Of a stretch of DNA of 64,000 nt, positions 20,963 to 28,882 are shown in pieces. A model generated the notes under the pieces. That model was given only the letters and a program-made list of their open reading frames with translations. It was not told where the DNA came from and ran no database searches. The position numbers and the translations under genes are program-made. How positions within the stretch are numbered: position 1 is the first letter of the stretch; each line of letters starts with the position of its first letter. This DNA is from Murinocardiopsis flavida (lineage in GTDB: Bacteria; Actinomycetota; Actinomycetes; Streptosporangiales; Streptosporangiaceae): NCBI RefSeq assembly GCF_003014485.1, contig NZ_PYGA01000001.1, positions 496,001 to 560,000 of the forward strand. The letters are read 5' to 3'.

Positions 20963-22369
20963 ATGGACCACCGGACCGACGCAACCGGGCGGCCCCACGA
21001 CGGCGGCCTGGCCCATGTCGCCTCCGGGGAGGTCGGCACGCCGCTGCCTGCCCCGGGCGAGGGGGACGCCGAGGGCACCGCGCACCGCTCCTTCGACGAC
21101 CTGCTGAACGACTGCGTGCACTGCGGCTTCTGCCTGCCCTCCTGCCCGACGTACGTGCTGTGGGGCGAGGAGATGGACTCCCCCCGCGGCCGGATCCACC
21201 TCATGGCGCAGCACGCCGACGAGGACGTGCTCAGCGCCGCGGCCGTCCAGCACTTCGACGCCTGCCTGGGCTGCCTGGCCTGCGTCACGTCGTGCCCGTC
21301 CGGCGTGCGCTACGACTCCCTCATCGAGACCACGCGCGCGCGGGTCGAACGGGAGAAGCCGCGCGGCCGCGGCGAGCGCGCGCTGCGCGCCGCGATCTTC
21401 GCGCTGTTCCCCTACCGGCGCCGCCTGGACCTGATGCGCGGCCCGCTGCGCGCCTACCAGCGCAGCGGCCTGTCGTCGCTGGTCCGCCGCTCGGGGGTGC
21501 TCGACCGGGTCGCGCCGTCGCTGGCGACGATGGAGCGCGTCGCTCCCCCGCTGCGCACGGCCGCCCCGCTCCCCGAGCGGGTCCCGGCCCGCGGCAGGCG
21601 GCGGGCCGTCGTCGGCATGCTCACCGGCTGCGTCCAAGGGGCGTTCTTCCCGCAGGTCAACAACGCCACCGCGCGAGTGCTGGCGAGCGAGGGGGCCGAC
21701 GTCGTCATCCCCCCGTCCCAGGGCTGCTGCGGGGCGCTCTCCGCGCACGCCGGGCGCGCCCCCGAGGCGGCGCGCTTCGCCCGCGCGACCATCGAGACCT
21801 TCGAGCGCGCCGGGGTCGACGCCGTCGTCGTGAACTCCGCCGGGTGCGGCAGCACGATGAAGCAGTACGCGCAGGTCCTCGCCGAGGACGGTGCGGGGGC
21901 CGGGTGGCGGGCGCGCGCCGATGCGCTCGCCGCGGCGACGGTCGACCTCACGGAGTTCCTCACCGGGATCGGGCCGCGCGCCGAGCGCCACCCGCTGCCG
22001 CTGCGGGCCGCCTACCACGACGCCTGCCACCTGTCCCACGGCCAGGGGATCACCGCGCAGCCGCGAGACCTCCTCAAGGCCATCCCCGAACTGGACCTCG
22101 CCGACCTGCCCAACGCCGACATCTGCTGCGGGTCGGCGGGGGTCTACAACATCCTCCAGCCGCAGGCGGCACGGGAGTTGGGCGGCAGGAAGGCCGCCGA
22201 CGTCGCGTCGACGGACGCCCGGCTGCTGGTCGCGGGCAACCCCGGGTGCTCATTGCAGATCGCCGCGGCCCTCGAACGCGAGGGCGGCTCCATCGCGGTC
22301 GCGCACACCGCGCAGGTCCTCGACGCGTCCATCCGCGGCCTGGGCCCGGCGGCGCTCCTGGAGGCGTAG
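20963..22369 (+). CDS. glcF: glycolate oxidase iron-sulfur subunit GlcF
   Basis: GlcF carries electrons from the flavin subunits to the quinone pool. The 468-residue protein has two [4Fe-4S] motifs, CVHCGFCLPSCP (C51, C54, C57, C61) and CLGCLACVTSCP (C101, C104, C107, C111). They are followed by two CCG domains (SQGCCGA and DICCGSAGVYN). ATG 20963 is preferred because GGAG lies eight bases upstream; an earlier in-frame start at 20924 would add 13 arginine-rich residues. The gene ends 20 bp from the convergent lipoprotein gene. Confidence 0.93.
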   Translation: MDHRTDATGRPHDGGLAHVASGEVGTPLPAPGEGDAEGTAHRSFDDLLNDCVHCGFCLPSCPTYVLWGEEMDSPRGRIHLMAQHADEDVLSAAAVQHFDACLGCLACVTSCPSGVRYDSLIETTRARVEREKPRGRGERALRAAIFALFPYRRRLDLMRGPLRAYQRSGLSSLVRRSGVLDRVAPSLATMERVAPPLRTAAPLPERVPARGRRRAVVGMLTGCVQGAFFPQVNNATARVLASEGADVVIPPSQGCCGALSAHAGRAPEAARFARATIETFERAGVDAVVVNSAGCGSTMKQYAQVLAEDGAGAGWRARADALAAATVDLTEFLTGIGPRAERHPLPLRAAYHDACHLSHGQGITAQPRDLLKAIPELDLADLPNADICCGSAGVYNILQPQAARELGGRKAADVASTDARLLVAGNPGCSLQIAAALEREGGSIAVAHTAQVLDASIRGLGPAALLEA

Positions 22370-22389
22370 CGGGGCAGGTGGCGGGGCGC

Positions 22390-24171
22390 TCAGCCGCCGC
22401 GCGGGTAGCCGATGGCGGCGTAGTCGATGTCGGCGAAGCCGGGCGCGCCGACGTTGGCGAGGCCGGTGCGGGTCGCGACGAGCTCGGGGCGCTGGTACAG
22501 CGGGAGCGTGTGCCCGGTGTCCCACAGCAGGCGGTCGGCGTCGTTGATGCTGGCGAGGGCGGCCTCGGGGTCGAGGCTGCCCAGCGCCTCGTCCATGGCC
22601 GCGTCGATCGCCGGCGAGCCGATGCGGCCGACGTTGGCGCGCCACTGCTCGTCGCCGTTCTCCGCCTTGAGAGGGGTCGACCACTGCTGGAGGAACTGCG
22701 AGACGGGGAACCCGGACCCGTTGCTGACCAGCGCCACCATGTCGTAGTCGCCGGGGAGGATGTGGTCGGCGAACAGGGCGTCGCGCGGCACGCTGTCGAT
22801 CCGCACCGCCACCCCGATCTCGGCGAGCATCGACTGCACGAGCTCCGCCTCGGACTGCGCGGGCGCGAACCCCTGGGGGATCGTGAACCGCAGCCGCAGC
22901 TCCTTGCCGCCCTTGCGGCGCGGCTCGCCGTCGCCGGCGGCCCGCCACCCGGCGCCCTCCAGCACCTCGCGGGCCTTCTCGGGGTCGTAGGCGCCCCATT
23001 TCCCGCTGTTGTCGGTGTAGCCGTCCTGGCCGGGCAGCAGGAAGTGGTGGTCGGTGGGTTCGGGCCGCCAGTCGAGGCCGCTGAACGCCGACTCGGCGAC
23101 GGCCCGGCGGTTCACCCCGAGGAACACCGCGTGCCGGACGTCGACGTCGGAGAGCAGGGGGCTCTCACCGTTCAGGGTGAGGTGCCGGAAGTCGGGGGCC
23201 CGGGCGGCGCGGACCTCGCCGTCGGCGGCCTTGTCGACGCGCTTCGCCGCCGCGGAGTCGACCGGCAGCGGGGCGAGGTCGACCCCGCCGTCGAGGAACG
23301 CGGCCTCCAGCGCTTCGGGCGCCATGGCGCGGAACACGATGCGGTCGAGGCGGGCCCGGTCGCCCCACCAGTCGGCGGAGCGCGCGACCGCGATGGACTT
23401 CGCGGTGCGGTCGAACTTCGCCGAGCCGAAGGGCCCGGCGGTCACGGGGATCCGGTCGAGGTAGCCGGAGTTGAAGCGCTCCGCGTCCTCGGTGTAGGCG
23501 GCGGGCAGCAGCAGCCGGAACAGCGACGCGTAGTCGGCGAAGGGCTTGGAGAAGGCGACGACGACCTCGAACCGGTCGCGGCCGGCGCGCACCGACGAGA
23601 TCCGGTCGTAGCCGGTCTGGCCCGCGACCTGGAACTCGGGGTCGCGGCCGGACAGGGCCTCGGCCATGGCGGCGTAGTCGCGCCAGGTGATGGGGTCGCC
23701 GTTGGACCACCGGGCCTTGGGGTTGAGCCGGAGGGTGACGACCTGGCGGGGGTCGGTGCGGACGTCGACGTCCTCGACGTAGTCGGGGTCGGGTGCGCTG
23801 TCGGCGTCGCTGCCGGTGCGCCACGGGCTGGGCAGCAGCGCCCCCATGACCGTCTGCACAGTGGCGAGGTTGCCGTTGGCGTGGTGCGGGTTCCACTGGG
23901 CCGGCAGCTCGTTGATGCCCCAGCGCAGGGTGCCGCCGTCGGCGAGGGTGGCGGGGTCGACCTGGTTGACCGAGGCGGCCGGCAGCTTCTTGTCCTGCGC
24001 ATTGCCGCTGGAGGACTGGCAGGCGGTGAGGACGACCGCGAGCAGCAGCGCCACCGCCGCGGTGCAGCGGAGACCCTGCCCTCCCGCGCGGCCGGCGCGG
24101 CGGCGGGAGCGGTGCTCCCTGCTTCGGCGCACCACCCGCCCTGTCACGGGTCGTCCCCCGAGTGTCGGCAT
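22390..24171 (-). CDS. peptide-type ABC transporter substrate-binding lipoprotein
   Basis: This 593-residue protein belongs to the family 5 extracellular solute-binding proteins (oligopeptide/nickel type). It has a long arginine-rich N-terminus, a signal segment and a lipobox LTAC, so C51 would be lipidated and the protein held on the outer face of the membrane. Typical family segments are seen (GGTLRWGINELPAQWNPHH, LNPKARWSNGDPITWRDY, DVRHAVFLGVNRRAVAES). A DppB-like permease gene lies 80 bp upstream on the same strand. No second permease or ATPase is nearby. Mycobacterial LpqW is a distant relative, so a non-transport role is possible. Confidence 0.88.
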   Translation of the reverse strand: MPTLGGRPVTGRVVRRSREHRSRRRAGRAGGQGLRCTAAVALLLAVVLTACQSSSGNAQDKKLPAASVNQVDPATLADGGTLRWGINELPAQWNPHHANGNLATVQTVMGALLPSPWRTGSDADSAPDPDYVEDVDVRTDPRQVVTLRLNPKARWSNGDPITWRDYAAMAEALSGRDPEFQVAGQTGYDRISSVRAGRDRFEVVVAFSKPFADYASLFRLLLPAAYTEDAERFNSGYLDRIPVTAGPFGSAKFDRTAKSIAVARSADWWGDRARLDRIVFRAMAPEALEAAFLDGGVDLAPLPVDSAAAKRVDKAADGEVRAARAPDFRHLTLNGESPLLSDVDVRHAVFLGVNRRAVAESAFSGLDWRPEPTDHHFLLPGQDGYTDNSGKWGAYDPEKAREVLEGAGWRAAGDGEPRRKGGKELRLRFTIPQGFAPAQSEAELVQSMLAEIGVAVRIDSVPRDALFADHILPGDYDMVALVSNGSGFPVSQFLQQWSTPLKAENGDEQWRANVGRIGSPAIDAAMDEALGSLDPEAALASINDADRLLWDTGHTLPLYQRPELVATRTGLANVGAPGFADIDYAAIGYPRGG

Positions 24172-24251
24172 GGCCCCAAGAGTAACGGGATCCTCCCTTT
24201 TCGACAGAAGAAAGGCAATGGGACATTTGGTGGCCATTTCCACCGCGCGGG

Positions 24252-25232
24252 TCAGGTCCGGACACGCGGGTCCAGCAGGCCGCGCGCCGTGTCCGCGAGG
24301 AGCCCCGCCACCGACACGCACAGCGCGCCGAAGGTGCACACGGCCGCCACGACGTTGACGTCCCCTTCCGCGATCGCGTCGATGAGCAGGCCGCCGACCC
24401 CGTGCCAGCCGAACACCTGCTCCACGAACACCGTCCCGGTGAACAGGGCGGCGAACGAGTAGCCGAACAGGGTGACCGACGGCCCCAGTGTGGTGCGCAG
24501 CGCGTGGCGGCGCAGCGCGGCGCGCAGCGTCAGCCCTTTGGCGCGGGCGGTCCGGACGAAGTCGGCGCCCGCCGCCTCGGCGATCAGCTCCCGCTGGTAG
24601 CGGCTGTGCACGGCGATCTGCGGCAGCGCCAGCGCCAGCGACGGCAGCAGCAGGTGCCGGGCGCGGTCGGCGGCGGAACCCCACATGCCCGCGTCGAGCC
24701 CCGGGGTGTACTCGCCGGTGGCGCGCAGCAGGTCGGCCCCTGCCGCGCTGTTCAGCCACAGCGCGCACGCCTGGAGGGCGGCGGCGAGCACGACGGTCGG
24801 CACCGAGATCACCGTGTACGACCACAGCGTCAGCAGCCGGTCGGCCCCCCGGCCGCGGCGCAGCCCCGCCCAGGCGCCCAGCGCGACGCCCGCCACGCTG
24901 CCCGCGACCAGGCCGATGGACATCAGCCGCAGGTTCACCCCCACACGCCGGGCCATCTCCGCGCCGACCTCCCGCCCGTCCCAGGTCCGGCCGAGGTCGC
25001 CGCACAGGACACCGGAGGCCCACACCGCGTAGCGCTGCGCCAGGGGGGCGTCGTCGTTCAGGTTGGACTCGGTGAGGACGGCGTCCACGACCTCCGGCGG
25101 CGGGGGCGGCTGCCGCCCCTCGTAGTTGCCTCGGGGGTCGAGCACCGCCGCGGCGAGCAGGTAGGCGAGGCTCGACGCGACCAGTACCAGGACGGCGTGC
25201 CCCGCCAGCCTGCGTACCAGGAACCGCGCCAC
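24252..25232 (-). CDS. DppB-type ABC transporter permease
   Basis: The 326-residue protein is an inner-membrane permease of the oligopeptide/dipeptide importer family, with about six hydrophobic segments. The EAA loop reads EAAGADFVRTARAKGLTLRAAL. GTG 25232 is chosen because GAGGGGG lies six bases upstream and the residues that follow (VARFLVRRLAGHAV) match typical DppB starts. The open frame extends further upstream without similarity to permeases. It precedes the lipoprotein gene. The usual DppC, DppD and DppF partners are absent here, so it must borrow partners or be an unusual system. Confidence 0.88.
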   Translation of the reverse strand: MARFLVRRLAGHAVLVLVASSLAYLLAAAVLDPRGNYEGRQPPPPPEVVDAVLTESNLNDDAPLAQRYAVWASGVLCGDLGRTWDGREVGAEMARRVGVNLRLMSIGLVAGSVAGVALGAWAGLRRGRGADRLLTLWSYTVISVPTVVLAAALQACALWLNSAAGADLLRATGEYTPGLDAGMWGSAADRARHLLLPSLALALPQIAVHSRYQRELIAEAAGADFVRTARAKGLTLRAALRRHALRTTLGPSVTLFGYSFAALFTGTVFVEQVFGWHGVGGLLIDAIAEGDVNVVAAVCTFGALCVSVAGLLADTARGLLDPRVRT

Positions 25233-25408
25233 CCGGAGCCCCCTCGCCCGTCCGTCGTCGTGGCCCGCCCGGCGACCGCGGATCGCGCGCCGGACGGGGC
25301 CGTCCGGAATCCCATCACCGAAGGGGGCCTTCGCGCGGCGATTCGCCGGATCCGGCCACACGAGCGCCGGGCCGTGTTCGGTGGATCATTCCGGACCCGC
25401 GTCCCCTC

Positions 25409-26224
25409 CTAGCGGGTCTCGCCTTCGGCGACGATCACCGCCGGGCCGCGCAGCAGCGCGCCGCCGCCGGGGTCGAGGGTGACCGCGCACGTGCCGCCGG
25501 GGACCCGCACCGTCCAGGCCGACCCTCCTCCCCCGGCGGCCGCCGCGGCCGCGGCCGCGGCGACGATGCCGGTGCCGCATGAGCGGGTCTCGCCGGACCC
25601 CCGCTCGTACACGCGCATCTCCAGCACGCCCGGTTCGACCTCGCGGAACAGCTCCAGGTTCGCGCCCTCGGGGTACTGCGCGGGGTCGAGCAGCGGGGCG
25701 TCTCGGAGGTCGAACTCCGCCACCGGGCGGTCCACCGCCACGGCGAGGTGCGGGTTGCCCACCGAGATGCGCGCGCCGCGGAGGTCCTCCCCTGCGAGTA
25801 CGGCGCCGCCCTTGCCGAGGGTGCGGACCTCGCCCATGGCGACCGCGACGTCGCCGTCGGCCCCGACGGTGGCCCGGCGCGCCCCGGCGCGGGTGCCGAT
25901 GTCGATCACGGGACCTTCGGCGAGCCCGGAGTCGATCAGGTAGCGGGCGAACACCCGCACGCCGTTGCCGCACATCTCGGCGACGCTGCCGTCGGCGTTG
26001 CGGTAGTCCATGAACCAGGCGCAGGCCGCCGCCGAGCGCGCGGACTCGGGGAGGGGCGCGCCGAGCGCCTCGGTGCGCACCACCCGCAGGACGCCGTCGC
26101 CGCCGATGCCCGCCCGGCGGTCGCACAACCACCGGACCAGCGCGGGGGTGAGGTCGAGCGCCCCATCGGGGTCGGGCAGGATCACGAAGTCGTTCTCGGT
26201 TCCGTGGCCCTTGGCGAATCGCAT
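25409..26224 (-). CDS. dapF: diaminopimelate epimerase
   Basis: DapF converts LL- to meso-diaminopimelate, used for lysine and peptidoglycan. Both catalytic cysteine motifs are present: MCGNG and SCGTG. The start MRFAKGHGTENDF is the usual one. It is preferred over ATG 26233 because a TAGGAT -10 element overlaps the upstream ATG and lies seven bases before 26224. The gene is divergent from miaA, separated by 80 bp. Confidence 0.95.
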   Translation of the reverse strand: MRFAKGHGTENDFVILPDPDGALDLTPALVRWLCDRRAGIGGDGVLRVVRTEALGAPLPESARSAAACAWFMDYRNADGSVAEMCGNGVRVFARYLIDSGLAEGPVIDIGTRAGARRATVGADGDVAVAMGEVRTLGKGGAVLAGEDLRGARISVGNPHLAVAVDRPVAEFDLRDAPLLDPAQYPEGANLELFREVEPGVLEMRVYERGSGETRSCGTGIVAAAAAAAAAGGGGSAWTVRVPGGTCAVTLDPGGGALLRGPAVIVAEGETR

Positions 26225-26231
26225 GACGCTC

Positions 26232-26237
26232 ATCCTA
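26232..26237 (-). promoter_or_regulatory. -10 element for leaderless dapF
   Basis: TAGGAT on the minus strand lies seven bases before ATG 26224. The expected start point coincides with that codon. No strong -35 is visible. Confidence 0.4.
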
Positions 26238-26292
26238 GGACGTGTTCCGCCGGCGCGGTGGCCTGCACGGACCAGGTCCCCGCCGGCGCTGA

Positions 26293-26298
26293 CACACT
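26293..26298 (+). promoter_or_regulatory. -10 element for miaA
   Basis: CACACT lies six bases before the GTG start of miaA. It is a weaker -10 than TANNNT, but its spacing is the same as at other leaderless starts in this window. Confidence 0.3.
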
Positions 26299-26304
26299 GG
26301 TGGG

Positions 26305-27237
26305 GTGAGTGGTGTCATCGCGGTCGTCGGAGCGACCGCCTCGGGAAAGTCCGACCTCGGCGTGGAACTCGCGCTGCGCCTCGGCGGCGAGGTCGTCAAC
26401 GCCGACTCCATGCAGCTGTACCGGGGCATGGACATCGGAACGGCCAAGATCACCGCCGCGGAGCGGCGGGGGGTGCCGCACCACCTGCTCGACGTCCTCG
26501 ACGTCACCGAGCCCGCCAACGCCGCCGGCTACCAGCGCGACGCGCGTGCGCACATCGACCGCCTGCTGGCGGCGGGACGCGCGCCGATCCTGGTCGGCGG
26601 GTCGGGGCTATACATCCGGGCGGCGATCGACCATCTGGAGTTCCCCGGCACCGACCCCGAGGTGCGCGCCCGACTGGAGGCCGAACTGCCCGTGGTGGGC
26701 GCCGCCGGGCTGCACGCCCGGCTGGCCCGGTCCGACCCCGCCGCGGCGGCGGCGATCCTGCCGGGCAACGCGCGGCGGGTCGTGCGCGCCCTGGAGGTCA
26801 TCGAGATCACCGGGCGCCCGTTCACCGCAACCCTACCGGGCCACGAGTCCCACTACCCGGGCGTGCAGATCGGGCTCGGCGTACCCCGCCCCGAACTCGA
26901 CGACCGCATCGCCGCGCGGGTCGACCGCATGTGGCGCGACGGGTTCGTCGCCGAGGTGCGCGCGCTGGCGGAGCGGGGGCTGCGCGAGGGCCGCACCGCC
27001 TCGCGCGCGCTCGGCTACGCCCAGGTGCTGCGGTTCCTCGCCGGGGAGTACGACGAGGACACCGCGAAGGACGAGACCGTGCGGGCCACCCGCCGCTTCG
27101 CCCGCCGCCAGGAGTCGTGGTTCCGCCGCGACCCCCGCGTGCACTGGCTCGCCTACGACGCGCCCGACCTCGCCGGTCAGGCCGAGCGGCTCGCCCGTTC
27201 CGGCGCGGAGTCAGCGGACCACAGCGCGACGAAGTAG
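26305..27237 (+). CDS. miaA: tRNA dimethylallyltransferase
   Basis: MiaA adds a dimethylallyl group to A37 of tRNAs reading UNN codons; MiaB, also encoded in this window, then methylthiolates it. The 310-residue protein has the P-loop GATASGKS (9-16), NADSMQLYRGMDIGTAK, and the conserved SRALGYAQV segment. It starts with GTG. Its 3' end overlaps the convergent LigB-like gene by 61 bp. In Mycobacterium the neighbouring genes are also dapF and a LigB-like protein, supporting the assignment. Confidence 0.96.
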   Translation: MSGVIAVVGATASGKSDLGVELALRLGGEVVNADSMQLYRGMDIGTAKITAAERRGVPHHLLDVLDVTEPANAAGYQRDARAHIDRLLAAGRAPILVGGSGLYIRAAIDHLEFPGTDPEVRARLEAELPVVGAAGLHARLARSDPAAAAAILPGNARRVVRALEVIEITGRPFTATLPGHESHYPGVQIGLGVPRPELDDRIAARVDRMWRDGFVAEVRALAERGLREGRTASRALGYAQVLRFLAGEYDEDTAKDETVRATRRFARRQESWFRRDPRVHWLAYDAPDLAGQAERLARSGAESADHSATK

Positions 27238-27893
27238 CCCACGCCGTAGGGCGCCTCGGCGGCGAGCAGCCGCCCGGTCGGCGCGGCGTCCTTCGCCGCT
27301 CCGGCGAGGACCTGCCACGCGGCGCGCCCGCCGACCAGCAGGGCGTCGGCGAGGTCGGGGCGCAGCGCAGCCAGCGCCGACACGTCGGCCGTACCGAGCG
27401 CGTCGGCGACCGCGGCGTCGTAGCCCGCGGCGCGCTCGTCGAAGCGCCCCGGTGACGACTCGTCGCGCCGGGCGCTGCCGTCGCCCATGACCAGCGCGGC
27501 GACCCTGGGGGCCGAGGCGGCGAGCGCGGCGCCGCTGCGCAGGCACTCCTCGGGTGCGGCGTCGGCGGCGATCTCGGTGAACCCGGCCGGGGCGGCGCCG
27601 GACCGCTCGGCCAGCCACCGCCCCAGGGTCAAGGAGAGCGGGAGGACGGCGGGGCCCGGGCCGACGGAGAGGTCGACGCCGTAGGCGGCGAGGCTGCCGG
27701 CCGCCGCGGCCGGGTGGTCCGCGGTGCGCGGACCCGCGCCGATGACGACGACGATGTCGGGCCGCGCCGCGACCAGGCGGCCGACCGCCTCGTCGCAGGC
27801 GGCGCGCAGCGGGTCGAGTTCGGCGGCCGCGGCCCCGGCGACCTGCGGGACGAGGATCGGCGGTTGCGGGCACACGGCAGCGGCGATCAGCAC
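27177..27893 (-). CDS. class III extradiol dioxygenase-like (LigB fold) protein
   Basis: This 238-residue protein resembles class III extradiol dioxygenase subunit B-like proteins found beside miaA and dapF in many actinobacteria. It opens with MLIAAAVCPQPPILVPQ and has DIVVVIGAGP and VAALVMGDGS. The usual iron ligands are not obvious, so enzymatic ring cleavage is doubtful and the function is unknown. It starts with GTG, six bases after a TAGCAT element, with no ribosome binding site. The 3' end overlaps miaA by 61 bp on the opposite strand. Confidence 0.82.
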   Translation of the reverse strand: MLIAAAVCPQPPILVPQVAGAAAAELDPLRAACDEAVGRLVAARPDIVVVIGAGPRTADHPAAAAGSLAAYGVDLSVGPGPAVLPLSLTLGRWLAERSGAAPAGFTEIAADAAPEECLRSGAALAASAPRVAALVMGDGSARRDESSPGRFDERAAGYDAAVADALGTADVSALAALRPDLADALLVGGRAAWQVLAGAAKDAAPTGRLLAAEAPYGVGYFVALWSADSAPERASRSA

Positions 27894-27899
27894 ACGCCG

Positions 27900-27905
27900 A
27901 TGCTA
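27900..27905 (-). promoter_or_regulatory. -10 element for the leaderless LigB-like gene
   Basis: TAGCAT on the minus strand lies six bases before the GTG at 27893. No Shine-Dalgarno sequence is present. Confidence 0.4.
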
Positions 27906-27942
27906 CCGGCCGGTCATGACGCCTTATTGACGCGCGATCCCC

Positions 27943-27971
27943 TTGTCCGGCGCGCCGCACTGGCCTAAGCT
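27943..27971 (+). promoter_or_regulatory. promoter of the tetR-P450 cassette
   Basis: TTGTCC (27943-27948) and TAAGCT (27966-27971) are spaced by 17 bp. The start point would fall near 27978, at the left edge of the palindrome at 27979-28003. Confidence 0.55.
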
Positions 27972-27978
27972 TGACCTC

Positions 27979-28003
27979 GTGACCAGATTTGAAATTCGGT
28001 CAC
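27979..28003 (+). promoter_or_regulatory. 25-bp palindromic operator before tetR
   Basis: The arms GTGACC and GGTCAC are perfect, and the interior ATTT-G-AAAT is also symmetric; only two base pairs on each side break the dyad. It directly follows the -10 element, so a bound repressor would block transcription. Autoregulation by the TetR protein encoded just downstream is the simplest reading. Confidence 0.65.
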
Positions 28004-28080
28004 ACAGTCAGACCGCAGTCGAGCCGGGCGGCCGCACGATCCGGCGGCCGCGCCCCCGGCGAACCGGACGAGGAGCACCC

Positions 28081-28851
28081 GTGACCCTGCCCACGACCAC
28101 CCCCGAGGAGACCGCCGACACCGAGCGCGCCGAACGCGCCCGGCGCATCCTCGACGCCGCGGCGGAGCTCCTGGTGGCCTGGGGCTACCGCAGGGTCACC
28201 ATCGACGAGGTGGCGCGCCGCGCCGGTGTCGGCAAGGGCACCGTCTACCTGCACTGGAAGACCAAGGAGGCGCTGTTCCTCGTCGTCCTGCTGCGCGCGA
28301 AGTCCTCCTCGTTCGCGACCTACGTGCGGCGCATGCGCGCCGACCCGCGCGAGGTCCTGCCCAGCCGGATGCTGCGCTCCATGTACCTCGAACTCGGCGC
28401 CGACCCCGTCGCACGGGCCATGTACCTGGGCGACAGCGAGACCCTGGGCCGCCTCGGCGAGGTCAGCGCCCGCGAACTCCGCTCCTTCAGCGAGGAGGGC
28501 GCGCGCGGGCTGGAGGAGCACTTCCGGCTCCTGCGCGACGCCGGCGCCCTGCGCACCGACCTGCCGCTGCGCACGCAGACCTACAGCTACCTCGCCACCG
28601 CGCTCGGCTTCGTGACCATGCACACGCTGGACACCCCCCTCGCCCCCGAACCCGGCGCCGGCGACCCCTCCCCGCTCGACCCCCCGGCGGCCCCCGGCGT
28701 CCTCGCCGGCGCCGACGCGCTCGCCCACACCGTGCGCGCCGCGCTGGAGACCGGCTCCGGTGCCGAGTCGACCGCGCCCGCCGTCATCGCCGTGTACGAG
28801 CGCCTTGAGGCGCTGTGCCAAGAGGAGATCACCCGCCAGCTCCGCCGGTAG
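28081..28851 (+). CDS. TetR family transcriptional regulator
   Basis: The 256-residue protein has an N-terminal TetR helix-turn-helix (ILDAAAELLVAWGYRRVTID, then VARRAGVGKGTVYLHWKTKE) and a helical ligand-binding domain. GTG 28081 is preferred because GAGGAG lies six bases upstream. An in-frame GTG at 27979, seven bases after the promoter -10, would allow a leaderless form with 34 extra arginine-rich residues. The P450 gene follows after 31 bp, so this regulator probably controls it together with itself, with the P450 substrate or product as inducer. Confidence 0.9.
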   Translation: MTLPTTTPEETADTERAERARRILDAAAELLVAWGYRRVTIDEVARRAGVGKGTVYLHWKTKEALFLVVLLRAKSSSFATYVRRMRADPREVLPSRMLRSMYLELGADPVARAMYLGDSETLGRLGEVSARELRSFSEEGARGLEEHFRLLRDAGALRTDLPLRTQTYSYLATALGFVTMHTLDTPLAPEPGAGDPSPLDPPAAPGVLAGADALAHTVRAALETGSGAESTAPAVIAVYERLEALCQEEITRQLRR

Positions 28852-28882
28852 CGCCCGGCGTCCCACCAAAGGAAGGCCAGCG

